Part shown: positions 11,477 to 22,487 of the stretch, in pieces | How the letters are laid out: each line of letters starts with the position of its first letter | Numbering within the stretch: position 1 is the first letter of the stretch | Assembly (NCBI GenBank): GCA_954871525.1 | Contig: OX940872.1 | Span: forward strand, 7,959,180-8,023,179 | Origin: Parietaria judaica | Taxonomy: Eukaryota; Streptophyta; Magnoliopsida; Rosales; Urticaceae | Length of the DNA stretch: 64,000 bases | Direction of reading: 5' to 3' | The notes under the pieces: generated by a model | What the model was told of the DNA's origin: nothing | Databases searched by the model: none | The model's input: only the letters and a program-made list of their open reading frames with translations | Translations under genes and position numbers: made by a program

Positions 11477-14400
11477 TCAATCGAGCTCGGTAAGTTGAGC
11501 TCTCCTCTCCGCAGCCCGCCTCCTGACGAAGATCCCCCACCGGAGAGCGGCCTTGAGCTTCAGCCACCCGACCACTGCCTTTCCGGAGCTCCGGCCTCTC
11601 TCCTGGTCAAAGCTCTGGTCAACCCGAGGCTCGTATTGCACGCTGTAAGCATAACAACCCTCGTCGGAATTTCCGACACCAAACGTCTTGAGCAGTCGCT
11701 GCATGTCGTCTCTCTCCAGCATCTCAGAGCTCCTCAGGCGGATCTCCTCCGCCACAATGTCCTCCAAGCCCTGCCCGCCCCTCGGACGGGCCCACTCACC
11801 CGAGAAGAATTCCATGTTGCTAAAGTCCATGGTGCTTGATGGTGCTACCTGCTGATGGTGGGTGTTAAGCGTCATCAGGGCCGCCGGATCGGGTCGCTCG
11901 AACGGGAATTCTATCGGAACATGATGGTTTTGCAGCTGGAATGGGCGGCTGTATTCCGGGAGAGGGGCTTGATGGTGGTGCTGGTGTCGGGTCTGATGAG
12001 GCGCATCGCATAGGTTGTTTGGTGCGTAGTTTTGGGCGTTGGAGGCAGGAACTTGCGCCGTTTTTCCTTTTCGGGTTACGGTTTGCGAGTTGAGGACTTT
12101 TCCATCGTATTCAACGACTTCATGCCAGTTTTCATATGCCCTTTTCACTAGAGAATCCACTGACACCTGAAACAGATTGTTTTGACAGTCTGATTATGCA
12201 ACATGGCAATGTTTTTTCTTTTCGTTTTCCGTGGCGTTCTGAACGAGTAACAACTCGATCGAGCAATCACAAGGGTTCAGTTTTCTTTCTGTTATGATCA
12301 TGTTCAGTGTTCTAACCCTTATGAGCATACAATTTATTCTACTTATAGGAGTCCTAAACACAGACTTCGCAATTGTGTACCGACTTAACAGAATTAACCA
12401 AATTTTTTTTTCATAAGAACTTGCCTTGTACCCTAAGCAATTCAGTTATTACTAACTAGTGTCACAACTGACAGTTTGTTTCTGGTACTGATTTATCACA
12501 TATCAATTATACATTGAAAAAAATAATGAGAACGGCCTTATAAAATTTGTAATTTCGGGTATGATACGAAACGAAGCTTAGAACTTAGCAACTTAGCTAA
12601 ATATAGACTCGTCTGAATTTTTTTTGAATAGGTATTAATTAGAGGGAAAATAGTGTAATGTTTATGTTTGTGGAAAATGGAACATACAAACCTAGAAACT
12701 AAGAGGTGCAAAATAAAAGGAGTGATGGAATGAAGTTGAAGTAAACCTTTTGAGCGTGCGTAAGCGAGCCTAGAGAGAGAAACTGGCCGTCGGCAATGAG
12801 ACCCCTGAGCTCATAGATATGGTTGAACACAACTCCGGTGCATTGACTTTTATCAGTGTAGTAAACATGGAGCTTCCCACCCAAGACGCAAGTCTTGGCG
12901 TGTTCCACCGTGTTCTCCCACATTCTGTTCGACATTCCGCTCCCAAGAACCTGCGGTTTCAAGCTCAACATCTTAGAAAGAAAAAAAATTGTGCGGAAGA
13001 TGAATTTTTGAACGAGATCAAGATCGATACACTTCTCAGTCTCTGCGGATCCTTGACGAGAATCCGGAGAAAGTCTTCGACGGTAACGATATTGGATTTG
13101 ATAAGCTTTTTGTGCAGAGCTCCATCTTTTGCGATGCGGTCGAGTCTCCAAACTTCGTCATGCAACACGGGCGGGTAATGCTTCTTGTACACTTCAAAAA
13201 AACAACGAAAACCGATCAATACAAGCTCGTGATCGTACAAAGAAAAACGAATTACTGATTTTGGAAGAGCGTGGTTACATTCTCCTCTGTGATCTTTCAC
13301 GGCAAAAGCCTCGGTTTTTGCCTCCCGGACGCGAATTCCCTCACAGAAGCCTGGCGAGACCTTGACCCCGAGCCTGAACTTCCGGCTCCTAATCCAGCTA
13401 GAGTTGTCAGTGAAAGTTAAGTCTCCGATGGTGCCGACGCCTTCCTTGAGTGTCACCTGGAGCTCTCCGGTGAGAAGCAGTCTCTTTCCCTCGCGCTCCT
13501 TCACTTCTTGGCTCTCGAAGTGTTCCTCCGACCAGTCCTCTGAGGAATCCTCGGTGAAGTCGCCTTCGAGCACGACGACGCTCAGCTTGGCAGCCGATGC
13601 CGGCCCAGTCTGCACGATGCTTCCCGTGCTCGAGTCAATCAGGACGATGTGAATCGCCGCTCCTTGCTCGCCTTCGACTTTTGCGCCGGTGAATATGTGC
13701 GGAGGCATCCTCGTCTTGATGTGAAGCTGTAGGATTGTCCCTTCCGGAGCAAGTATTCTTCGCGGTGGAGACCTTAACGGGTTTGAACAAGAATTTTGTT
13801 ACAGAAGAACATCATAAAATGGTTTTGTTTTAGTGATAGGACAAGCTTGAACCAGAATCACATAGAAAATAAGCTTTTCCTTTTTAATTCCCGATTCTTC
13901 AATCTTCTTTCGGGTTAAATTTCAAGGCGTAAAATATTTTGGTTCATGTATTTTCATTGGCGGAGTCAAAACAGTCCGAGGACCGTGTTAGACCCGCATT
14001 GTTATGCGATTAGTTATATTTACTTTTATTTGGGTTATTTTAGGATTAAGGTTAATACAGGGTGTCTAAGCCTGTATAAAGCGCTCCCCGTATAAGTTAA
14101 TCGTCATGTTTGATTAGTAGAAAGTAAATCGTCACCATTGGGAGAGTTCTCCGGTTAATTAGTTGCATTGTTTCAATAGAAATCAAAATCGTATAGAAAA
14201 GAAGCTTTCTTCGACCGCTTCCCGATTCTTTTCTCTTCTTTCGGGTTACGTTTTGAAGCATGTTTGCATCATTCTTTACGATTTGCTGACTCCAAACTTT
14301 CAGTTCAATGATTACTGATAAACTGAAATTGCATCTAAACTCGTAACAAACATTTTCTTTCAGCCATGGAAACGAACGAATTCGTGATGACTAGTATTCG

Positions 14401-15352
14401 GTACACACCTTCTGGGAAGTGTAGCGTGGCCCATCTTCGTCAAAGCTCTTTCCACTTCTTCGCTGACCTGTTTTTTGTTTGCAAAAAGTATCAGAAAAGC
14501 CCTTTAAGACAGAAAAATCACAGGTTTCCGAATCCGTTAAATGACAGAAAGACGAAACACGCGAATGCGGGTATTATCGACTCACGATTCTGCGAAGAAG
14601 GGGCTCCAAAGAAGAGCACAGCCTTTGCAGGCTATCCACCTTCAATGCATCCACAATAACACTGCATTTCAAATGAACTACAAAACAATGAGGAAATTGT
14701 CTCCAACTTTGACGCCAATCCTTAAAAAAAATACTTTTCACTATTAACTTTTTTCGTTACACATTGTCCAAAATGAGCATAGTGAGTTGACAATCCTCGA
14801 GTGTGCAAGGCGAGCGCCTCGAGCCCCTTAAGTTTTAAATATTTTATTTTCATTCTCATATAAATTTTACGAAAACCAAAATTTTAAACTAAAAATAATC
14901 TAAATTTAAAAATATTACTATTGTTACTACACTAAAAATTATAATCCATTTTAGACCTTATATTTTGAAATTCGATTCCACAAATTTACTTAGCCTAGAG
15001 CCTCGATAAACTTAGTTTTCCGGCCCGATATAGTGTCACATTGCATAATCTGAGACATTTCTCAATATGAAAAGTGGGAAAAAGTAAAAACAATAGAACT
15101 AATTAAATTAAACATTAAAAAACTAAGTCAGTTCTTTTGGTTGATAAACGACATTTGTTTTCGGATGAAATAGAGCTCACAAGTCATGACTCTGAGATAC
15201 ATGGAAGAGAAGTGTAATTACGAAGTTAACCTTGCGAGAGCAGGTAGTTTTCTCTTCTTGGATTCAGGCGAATGGTCGTTACAGTCTCCGCCATTGGAAT
15301 CCTCATTACTCTGATGATCGTAAGCTCTCTTCGTTGACCTCAAACTTTCCAT
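11477..15352 (-). CDS. CBP60: CALMODULIN-BINDING PROTEIN 60 (CBP60) family transcription factor
   Basis: Plant-specific nuclear DNA-binding protein regulated by calmodulin; family members act in immunity and salicylic acid control. Seven coding exons: 15352-15231, 14661-14586, 14467-14409, 13772-13279, 13191-13031, 12950-12747 and 12166-11477, all in phase, giving about 601 residues. The N-terminus has a basic nuclear-localisation-like stretch ([12 protein letters not shown]). Next come [19 protein letters not shown] and [11 protein letters not shown], then the conserved core with [54 protein letters not shown] and [19 protein letters not shown]. The end of the protein ([11 protein letters not shown], then RRRAAERR) is a basic amphipathic stretch matching the C-terminal calmodulin-binding site of CBP60a-f. 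That argues against CBP60g or SARD1, whose site is N-terminal or absent. Which of a-f it is closest to is not resolved. Confidence 0.94.
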
Positions 15353-15678
15353 TTCCAGAGCGAAAATGAAAAAAAAAAATGAAAAACTATGTTCTGAAAG
15401 TGTGTATAATACCCAATAATAATATACTTAGTGAGCAACAAAGGAAGAACAAGCAAAAAAAAAAAAAAAAAGATTAATTTTTTCGTTGTTTCGATTTGTG
15501 AGAAGCTTTTGGATCTGGGTATTGATCGATAATGGAAAATATATCTTAAAGTTGGAGTCTTTGGTGATATAGATCTAAAGTTGATTAGTTTATGCTTGTG
15601 TTGACGTAGGACTTTGCTTTCTTTATTATTGTGTATATTATCATTACATATATATATTACATACATTATTAATATATA
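15353..15678. other. Upstream region of the CBP60 gene
   Basis: AT-rich promoter and 5' leader region of CBP60 (transcribed leftward), with an A tract around 15455-15471 and the 11-bp sequence that flanks the neighbouring MITE. The frame at 15340-15777 on the minus strand only overlaps the CBP60 leader and is not a gene. Confidence 0.4.
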
Positions 15679-16231
15679 GGGATAGTTGCGGCAAAAATAA
15701 CCACAAGTTATAAAATATGGCTTATATTTTTTTATTTTTTTTAGCAAAAGTATGCAATGTACAAAAAATTCTTGCATCGATACCCAATTTCATTTCGCTA
15801 AGTGTCTCCCGATCCCGACACGTGTAAGTGGTCTACGTGTGTCGTCACTGGAGAGAGATTCGCACCCTTGGAGCTTCGAGTGAACAATTTCACAAAGATA
15901 AAACTTTCATATTAGATATTGGAGATTCATTCAATCAATGGTATGAAAGACATTTATGATTGAGTATATAAAAATAGAAACAGTTGTCGAATAATCTTGA
16001 CTAGTTAACAAGATCCAATTCGACTATGAAGTTTGTAAGAGAGAGAGAACGATACACGTGCTGGACCACTTTAAACGTGTCACGCGACACTTAATGAAAA
16101 GAGACTTAACGGATTGTAATTAGATACCAACGGAAGGCACTATATGTGCATCGTATACTTTTGCCGCGATAAGAAAATGGGAATATAAGTTATATTTTGA
16201 GTAACTTGTGAGTACTTTTGCCGCAATTATC
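15679..16231. mobile_element. Mutator-like MITE with 11-bp target duplication
   Basis: A 553-bp non-autonomous element. Its ends are inverted repeats: the left arm reads GATAGTTGCGGCAAAAATAA and the right arm, reverse-complemented, reads GATAATTGCGGCAAAAGTAC. Similarity continues for about 80 bases (ACAAGTTA, then a TTATATT block, then GCAAAAGTAT). It is flanked by an exact direct repeat attaatatata at 15668-15678 and 16232-16242. Target duplications of 9-11 bp and long terminal inverted repeats are typical of Mutator-like elements. The interior has G-box-like acgtg words but no coding sequence. Words like gcggcaaaagtac recur at 29627, 39325 and elsewhere, so the family is dispersed here. Confidence 0.85.
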
Positions 16232-19200
16232 ATTAATATATAATATTGCGGTCACAGCTGGGTTTGGTATGTCACGCTCGTGCTTATGGATTGTGCATGA
16301 ACTTCGTTAATATTTTGATAGCTTTAAATTTAAACCGCGTTTTTATTTATTTGTTTTATTTGGACTATTTCTTTATTTTATTTTATTTTTCCTTGTATTA
16401 TATGAAACGCGTTAACTTCTGTGTCTTCTGTTTGATTGTTTTTTCTTGCGTTATATCGGATTTGGTCATTTTAGGGTTTGTCTGTGTGTGTGAAGAGATA
16501 AGTCAACGGGCGTGTGATTTGGTTTATATACTATACGAAGTGAAAGTACACTATAAGTCATTCCCGTCGCAGACTAATGATAATTTTTGAGGGTTAGAAT
16601 GACGTGCAAAGCCGGCCTTGAGTTTGTTGTTTCTTATCGGAGTCCTAGACTAAGTAAAACTTTGAGGCCCTTCAAAAATATTTAAAAATGAAAAAAAAAA
16701 TAGAAAGGGGGTTTGATTGATCAAGAAGAATATATATGAAAAAATGGGGCTCTTAAATTTGGGGGCCCGAGGCACTGACCTTGCTCGCCTATAGTCATGG
16801 TCAGTCAAGATTACGTGGGATGCTAGATAAGTAAAATTATATATCGAAATTTTGAATATTTTACAGACAGTTGAGGGAATTGCAATTTTTTTTTTGCTCA
16901 ACCTGCGCTCTTCACTGCTTATAACGTAACACATGTCCTCTCTTGCCCCCTAATCCGGTACATTTCATAGCTTCGCGGTGTAATATTATTTTATCATATC
17001 TCGGAGCTGGTTGCGGTGTAACACAAATCTAGTGTTGTAGCTTGCTCCTCTAGTATAAACCAGATACGGTTAACCTTAACCTATTTTTAAACGAATTCGG
17101 TTACGGTTATTTTAAACCGGATAATTTTTTGTTACGGTTTTAAAATACGTTTACCGGTTATTTTACACAAACCTACTTGTATGAATCTTTATTTGTAACA
17201 CTTACAAATATCATAGTAGATGTAGATGCTTTCTCTTTCCATGATTTTCTTTTCAAATTACATTATATTAGATTGTTACTAGGAAGTTTGAAATGAAATT
17301 GTTCCTATGTGTCATATTAAGTCAAATTGATGTCCGTACATTTGTTGAAGAGGCAAGTGAGCAACGTATTTATTATAGGCATAGAAGATAGAATTCACTC
17401 AAGTGAGGACTTTTTTTTCATTAAAATATATGGTTTGTTCACATATTGAGCTAAAGCTTGACCAAACATACTTGCTCTCTATAAAAATTGGAATAGTCTT
17501 CTAAATATCCACATTTCTCCATTATGAAGATTCTGTCCCATTTTTTTATTTTTTTAAATATATTTATAAGATTAAAAATGGGGCTAATTATTATAGTCAT
17601 CGACAACCACACATGACACATGCAAAGGAAAAAATAAAAGAGGCAAGAACAGATCTATACATAATTGAAAATATATGGCAAGACGCGTTTGTTGCATATT
17701 CATCATCTTCATGAAGAACTACGTAGAATGATTGACACTAAAGTTCGGCCAGGGGCGGGTTCGGAATTTTTGGAATTGAATGTAATGGAATAGGGTATAA
17801 GAGTAAAATTATTTTAAAAAATTAAAAAAATTAAAAAAAGTTTGGAACTCAAGCATTTTTTTCCGCATGTATATACTACATATTTTTAGGTAAGCGAGCG
17901 TTTTTTGTGTATATGTCATTAAGGTTCGGAGAGTGTCCTTTAAGGTACAATTTTGATTGAATGCGTTCTTTGTAATATTTTATATTTCGTGAAGGTTTGG
18001 AAAGTTTCATGTAAGATACATTATGATTGAATGCGTTTTGTGTAATATATTATAGGGGATTTAAGCTAAATAGCCAATTTGATAGTTTAAAATTGATTAC
18101 ATAGTCAATGTTCGGTTAATATATGTAAAATAGCCAATTAACTATATTAATCATTATAAAAATAATCATATTAACGATTATTACTATATTAACCATCGAC
18201 AAAAATAGCTATTTTGCAAATAAAAACTTTAAAAATTTACTACAATGCAATTTATATAATAAATATATAAATATAGCTTTTCATTATAATTTTCTATTTT
18301 GATAAATCGTGAAGGTTAGGAGAGTGCCCTTTTTAAGTACAATTTTGATTGAATTTCTTGAACCTTGGCAACCCGAGTGACCCAAAGTAGTCAACAATTA
18401 TCAAAGTATTTGCACAACTATAATTATAATTATCTCTACCAATAAAAATTGCATCAAGTCAATTTCACTTAAATTTACCGTTTCCATATTCTCGAAATTT
18501 CTTCTTAAACTTGGGATCATCACAATTCACATACTAGATGATAAAAGGCAAGACAATCATTTCAGCTATTTATTTCCGGCCCTGAAAAAAAAATGCTTTT
18601 TTCAGCAATTCACCTATCTAAAATTATTATGGTCTGTTTTTATCATCAATTAACCAAGGGTTAGCGTTTCCTAATCCCTTGTATTGGCACCACTTCAAAG
18701 ACATGTCTGGTATTTGTTTGAAAGAGCATCCAGATTTCTGTTCGTGTATTTTGGAATAAAATATCCGAGAGTTCATCGTCCTAAATTCCCGTTAGTTTAT
18801 CGGTGTGATTTTCGATTTAGTACCTACAGTTTCCCCTTTATTTATGTTTTTAGGGAACTCCTTTAATAATTTTAACAGTTAAATATCGAAAATCTCAGAA
18901 AATCTCATCAAATTTAAAGCCAAGAGGCCATGCACAGCTTAATACTTAGTCTTACTACAAAATTATCATAAAATACTAACCTGTCCATTGTATATAGGTT
19001 AAAAGTTGACTAAACCCGTTAATTTTTTATCGGAACTTCGACAACACGTTTACGGGAAAACAGCAGATGATACTAGCTCAAACACATTCTATATACAGAA
19101 AGATAAAAGTGCCCCCAATATATATAATATCATTATAGTGAATAATACCACACGAGGAAATCAAGTATCTTGTTCTTGCTACATCAACAATGGTGTGATA

Positions 19201-19337
19201 TAGAATGAGAGAGAGATTCTAACTTGGCAAGGTGAGATTCCAAGCAATTGGCTTGGCTGCTTTCTGTAGAACCTGTATATAATATTGCAGATGGAAAATT
19301 TGTAATCACTTGTTTTTACCGGAAAATTTAAGCTCGG
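16232..19337. other. Gene-less stretch with transposon remnants
   Basis: No supported gene. Positions about 16600-16800 have a remnant with gccggcc and gggggcccgaggcac words of the kind seen at the ends of old plant DNA transposons. About 17050-17165 holds accggtta/ggttacggtt words. Around 17921-18360 there are three copies of a unit opening aaggtt(c/t/a)gga (17921, 17992, 18312). The second and third are separated by about 250 bases of AT-rich insertion (about 18055-18300). Open frames at 16246-16590, 16650-16934 and 18684-18866 match no family and are not called. Confidence 0.45.
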
Positions 19338-20853
19338 TCATTCCCAACCCAGCTGGCGGGCCCGCCGTTCCCACGTCATCGTGACCTTTCTCTCCTTGAT
19401 GAGCAGGGCTTGGGCCCTCTCTCGGGCCCCCTCGCACGTTTCGGTGGCGGCGTTGCACTTCTCGGCTTCCTTTTGGTACTGAGAAGCAATCCTTTTGGCC
19501 TCGGCGAAAGTGCCGTTCATGTGTCGGCTGTGTTCTTCCGCGACCGACTCTTGCAGCTTCAGCTCTTCGGTCAAGAGGTCAACGAATTGCTTCTCCATTT
19601 CCTGCTTCAGATCTGGGTCGTTACCACCGCAATCTACACAGACGTTGCAGGGAGTTTAAGGCCAAATGATAAAGATAGGATTTAACCGAGCTTTGTACGT
19701 TGTTGCAGTTACCGCCTTGATACTTCTAAAAAGTAGCATGATTTTCTCCACGCGTTAAAAAATAATAATATTTCTAAATTTTGCGTAAAACATTCCATTG
19801 ATAATATTATTTTCCTCCGATCTTGATAGTTGCATAATCTAACATATTGACCGAGGCAAAGTACCTTCAAGTAAGCCATGTGTAGCGCACATACGTTAAT
19901 TTTGCTTTTGCCATTTTTTAAAGCTTCGGGACAAGTTGCTACATTATCAACGTATTAGATGTTTAAGGGGCAAGCTGCAACGCCATGCTTACAAGGCATT
20001 ACTGTCAATTACTCGCTTTTTTTTTCTACAAATGGAGTAAGATAGATGGGTTTGTAGATGTCTAACCTGTGATTGAGAGGTTGGCCAAACCTGCAACACA
20101 ATGATGGGAAAATCAAAACATTGTTTCAAACTGATGAACTCTATGCAGAGATGAAAACTGCAAACAAAGCATACTAAGCTCAAGAATTTGTAATTATTTG
20201 ACAGAACTCCATGGTTATGGAAACTCATATCATTAAGTTAGAGCAAAAACTGAAAACAATAAGTCGTTAATCTGTTCCTAAAATGGTAATTCTCGAATAT
20301 TATTATGATTTGCGACCGTCCAAAAAATGATAAATCTTCACACTTTGCAGCAAAGACCAAACCCAGCTCAGACACAGCGTTTCAGCTTTCAACATTTCGG
20401 ATTCGAACCAGCAGCAAAAACCGCTTTTTTTTTTATCGTCTATAGAGATCCAAGGATACCATTAGTTAAGTTTCAATTTGAGCTCAGTTCAATCACTAAC
20501 AGACAGTACCACAAAATGATACCTGAAAATCTAAGCAAAACCCACAAATGGGCAATCCTAATCTACTTAATCCAGCTCAAAATCAGACAAAAACCAACGA
20601 ATCAAAACCCCAAATCGATTTCGATTGAAGACCCAGAAACGGTGTTGAGATTGTGATTACCGGGAGCGATCTTGAGGAGGGAGAGAGGAGGAGGGCAATC
20701 GCAGAGACAGGAGGGACAGGAGTCCTTGGAGTCTCCGAGGGCGACGGTCTTGTTGAACCTCCAGTAGAGAGCGGGCCCGCAGACCGCCAAGGCGGAGACC
20801 ACCGCGAAGACGACGAGGCAGCACCGGACGCAGTTCCCAGATCGCCGCGACAT
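19338..20853 (-). CDS. DUF1068 family Golgi membrane protein (ELMO/NKS1-like)
   Basis: Three exons on the minus strand: 20853-20661, 20090-20067 (only 24 nt) and 19633-19338, joined in phase to give 170 residues. The opening MSRRSGNCVRCC leads straight into one hydrophobic segment (about residues 8-32, ending PALYWRF), so it is a single-pass, probably type II membrane protein. Then come GDSKDSCPSCLCDCPPPLSL with clustered cysteines, the microexon-encoded ANLSIT, and a Glu/Ala-rich predicted coiled coil ending RRARQLGWE. This matches the DUF1068 family over its whole length. Arabidopsis members ELMO1 and NKS1/ELMO4 are Golgi proteins linked to pectin synthesis and cell adhesion. Which member this one represents is not resolved. 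A (GA)n tract sits just upstream of the ATG. Confidence 0.92.
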
Positions 20854-20859
20854 TGAAGC

Positions 20860-20873
20860 AGAGAGAGAGAGAG
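20860..20873 (-). promoter_or_regulatory. CT/GA tract in the DUF1068 gene leader
   Basis: An uninterrupted gagaga run on the plus strand (ctctct on the transcribed sense strand) ends about seven bases before the start codon. Pyrimidine patches of this kind are common in plant core promoters and leaders. A regulatory role is inference. Confidence 0.4.
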
Positions 20874-21170
20874 TGGAGTGAAGTGAGATCCAGACTCAGA
20901 GGAGGCTTGCGATTGGGGTTTGAATCTGAACTCCGAATCTACCCAACAACCCACTTGGGATTATCGATATTCTCTCTGCTTCGTTTGAATGAAATTCACT
21001 GCGTTCGAAGGAGTCGGTGATTTATTATTATTGCCCATTTATTTATCGAATGCGGCTTTTGCCTTTTTAGTGATCGCCTTTTCTCATTACTGCTTTGTTA
21101 CCTCTTTGATCTTTCTAAGCTCAACTTTTTTTTTTATTTTTTTATTTAGAAGATTCATTCTATTGAATTT
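20874..21170. other. Promoter region of the DUF1068 gene
   Basis: Upstream sequence of the leftward-transcribed DUF1068 gene. It ends in long T tracts that form the tail of the adjacent SINE. The frame at 20989-21264 runs through low-complexity T-rich DNA and the SINE and is not a gene. Confidence 0.35.
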
Positions 21171-21309
21171 TTTTTTTTTTAACGCGGTGACATTATTACA
21201 ATGCACTCGTGTAAGAACATGTGGCACTAACGGCACAAGAGCGTTTGAACCCATGACCTCTTGAGTAGAGGAGTAGTGGATATACCACTAGGCCAAGCAA
21301 GCTTGGTTA
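21171..21309 (-). mobile_element. tRNA-derived SINE
   Basis: A short retroposon read leftward. On the minus strand an A-box-like TGGCCTAGTGG is followed about 40 bases later by a B-box-like GGTTCAAAC, the internal RNA polymerase III promoter of tRNA genes and tRNA-derived SINEs. The copy ends in an A tract (T tract at about 21168-21180 on +). Flanking direct repeats ctattgaattt (21160-21170) and ctatcgaattt (21310-21320) match at 10 of 11 positions and look like a target-site duplication. The body is not a functional tRNA because it has no complete cloverleaf. Confidence 0.78.
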
Positions 21310-21320
21310 CTATCGAATTT

Positions 21321-22487
21321 CCTTTCGACTAGGAGTTTTGTGCAATCATCTAGAAATCTAGGGGTCAAAGTATTAAACAAAGAACTTTTTTTTTTCTTCT
21401 TATAAATTTCGGTAGATGGTATCCGATTAAGTTATAAGGCCGAGAAATTGTAAATGCCATTTATAAATTCGAGTTTTATATAACTATCGTCAAGATACCC
21501 TTTTACCGTTTCTGATACTAGTCTTTTGAAAGCGAGTGTCCGTCTAATATTTATTGCTACTTGTGAATACCGATTATAATTCAATTTTTATTTTATCGGC
21601 AGCAGTAGGATACTTTTTAGTTTTACCGTTTGTGATATCAGATTTTAGAAAACGGGTACGAGACAGTTATTTGGCTTTCGCTTTCTAACTAGTGTAGTCG
21701 TATATCTTAATATGTGTCCACTGTGTAAGACGCCTTCGAACTTGTAAACGACATCTGAATATAGAAAACGACATTCTTTGGACTACAGTTGAACTCTACA
21801 TGGTCGCTTTTTCTACACTGATTTTTGTTTATCCAAATCTATGCTATGTTTCAATTATTATTTTCCCTATATGAACACCAAGACAGAGAAATAAAAAGGA
21901 TCAAATATTACTTGCCTTTCCTATTTTATCAAAGCGTCCCTATATGTTTGATGATTTATGCACTATATACAAATAAAGAGAATTTAATAACCAACCTCCT
22001 TGAAGTGACCCATGGAAGCAGCTAAATTAATTTTGGAGCATTCTCATCCTCAGACTTCTCTATAGTTGCACATTGGCCCATTTTGATTAAAGCTTTTCAT
22101 GCATAGCATGTGATACACAAGGGCAAGATTGTTTGCCCCTACTTGTGTTTTTTTTTTTTTTTGGTCACTTCGTATTGAAAATGGTTAAAGTCATCAGCAG
22201 AGAACTTGAAGAAGAGGATGAGAAATCGAAACAAGAAAACGACATTCGTAAGTGTCGTGAGTGAAAAGCACGAAAGCCACGGGGAATTTCGGCTTTGGCA
22301 ATCAATTAGCATTGTGAATATACGAGGCCAAGCTTTTACTTTCTTTCACTACTAAGGCAAAATATATGTGATACGATACATAATAATGCTCAACTGGCCA
22401 AAGCTGACGTCTCTCCGTAAAACGACTCTTAGAAACAGTGCTCTCTCGGGGCTCTCCTGCGGAAACCCGCTACTACATATGAACGTT
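21321..22487. other. Gene-less spacer 3' of SF3B2
   Basis: AT-rich DNA with no supported gene. It contains the 3' untranslated region of SF3B2 at its right end. The frames at 21825-22025 and 22368-22682 have no family resemblance and the latter is a shadow of SF3B2 exons. Confidence 0.4.

Noticed and set aside
11495..11839. 114-residue plus-strand frame
   Set aside because: Antisense to the last CBP60 exon, which has a clear family match.
13129..13652. Plus-strand frames over the CBP60 core exons
   Set aside because: Shadows of exons 4 and 5 of the minus-strand gene.
21171..21309. Possible tRNA gene
   Set aside because: A- and B-box-like words are present but no complete cloverleaf, and an A tail plus flanking repeats indicate a SINE.
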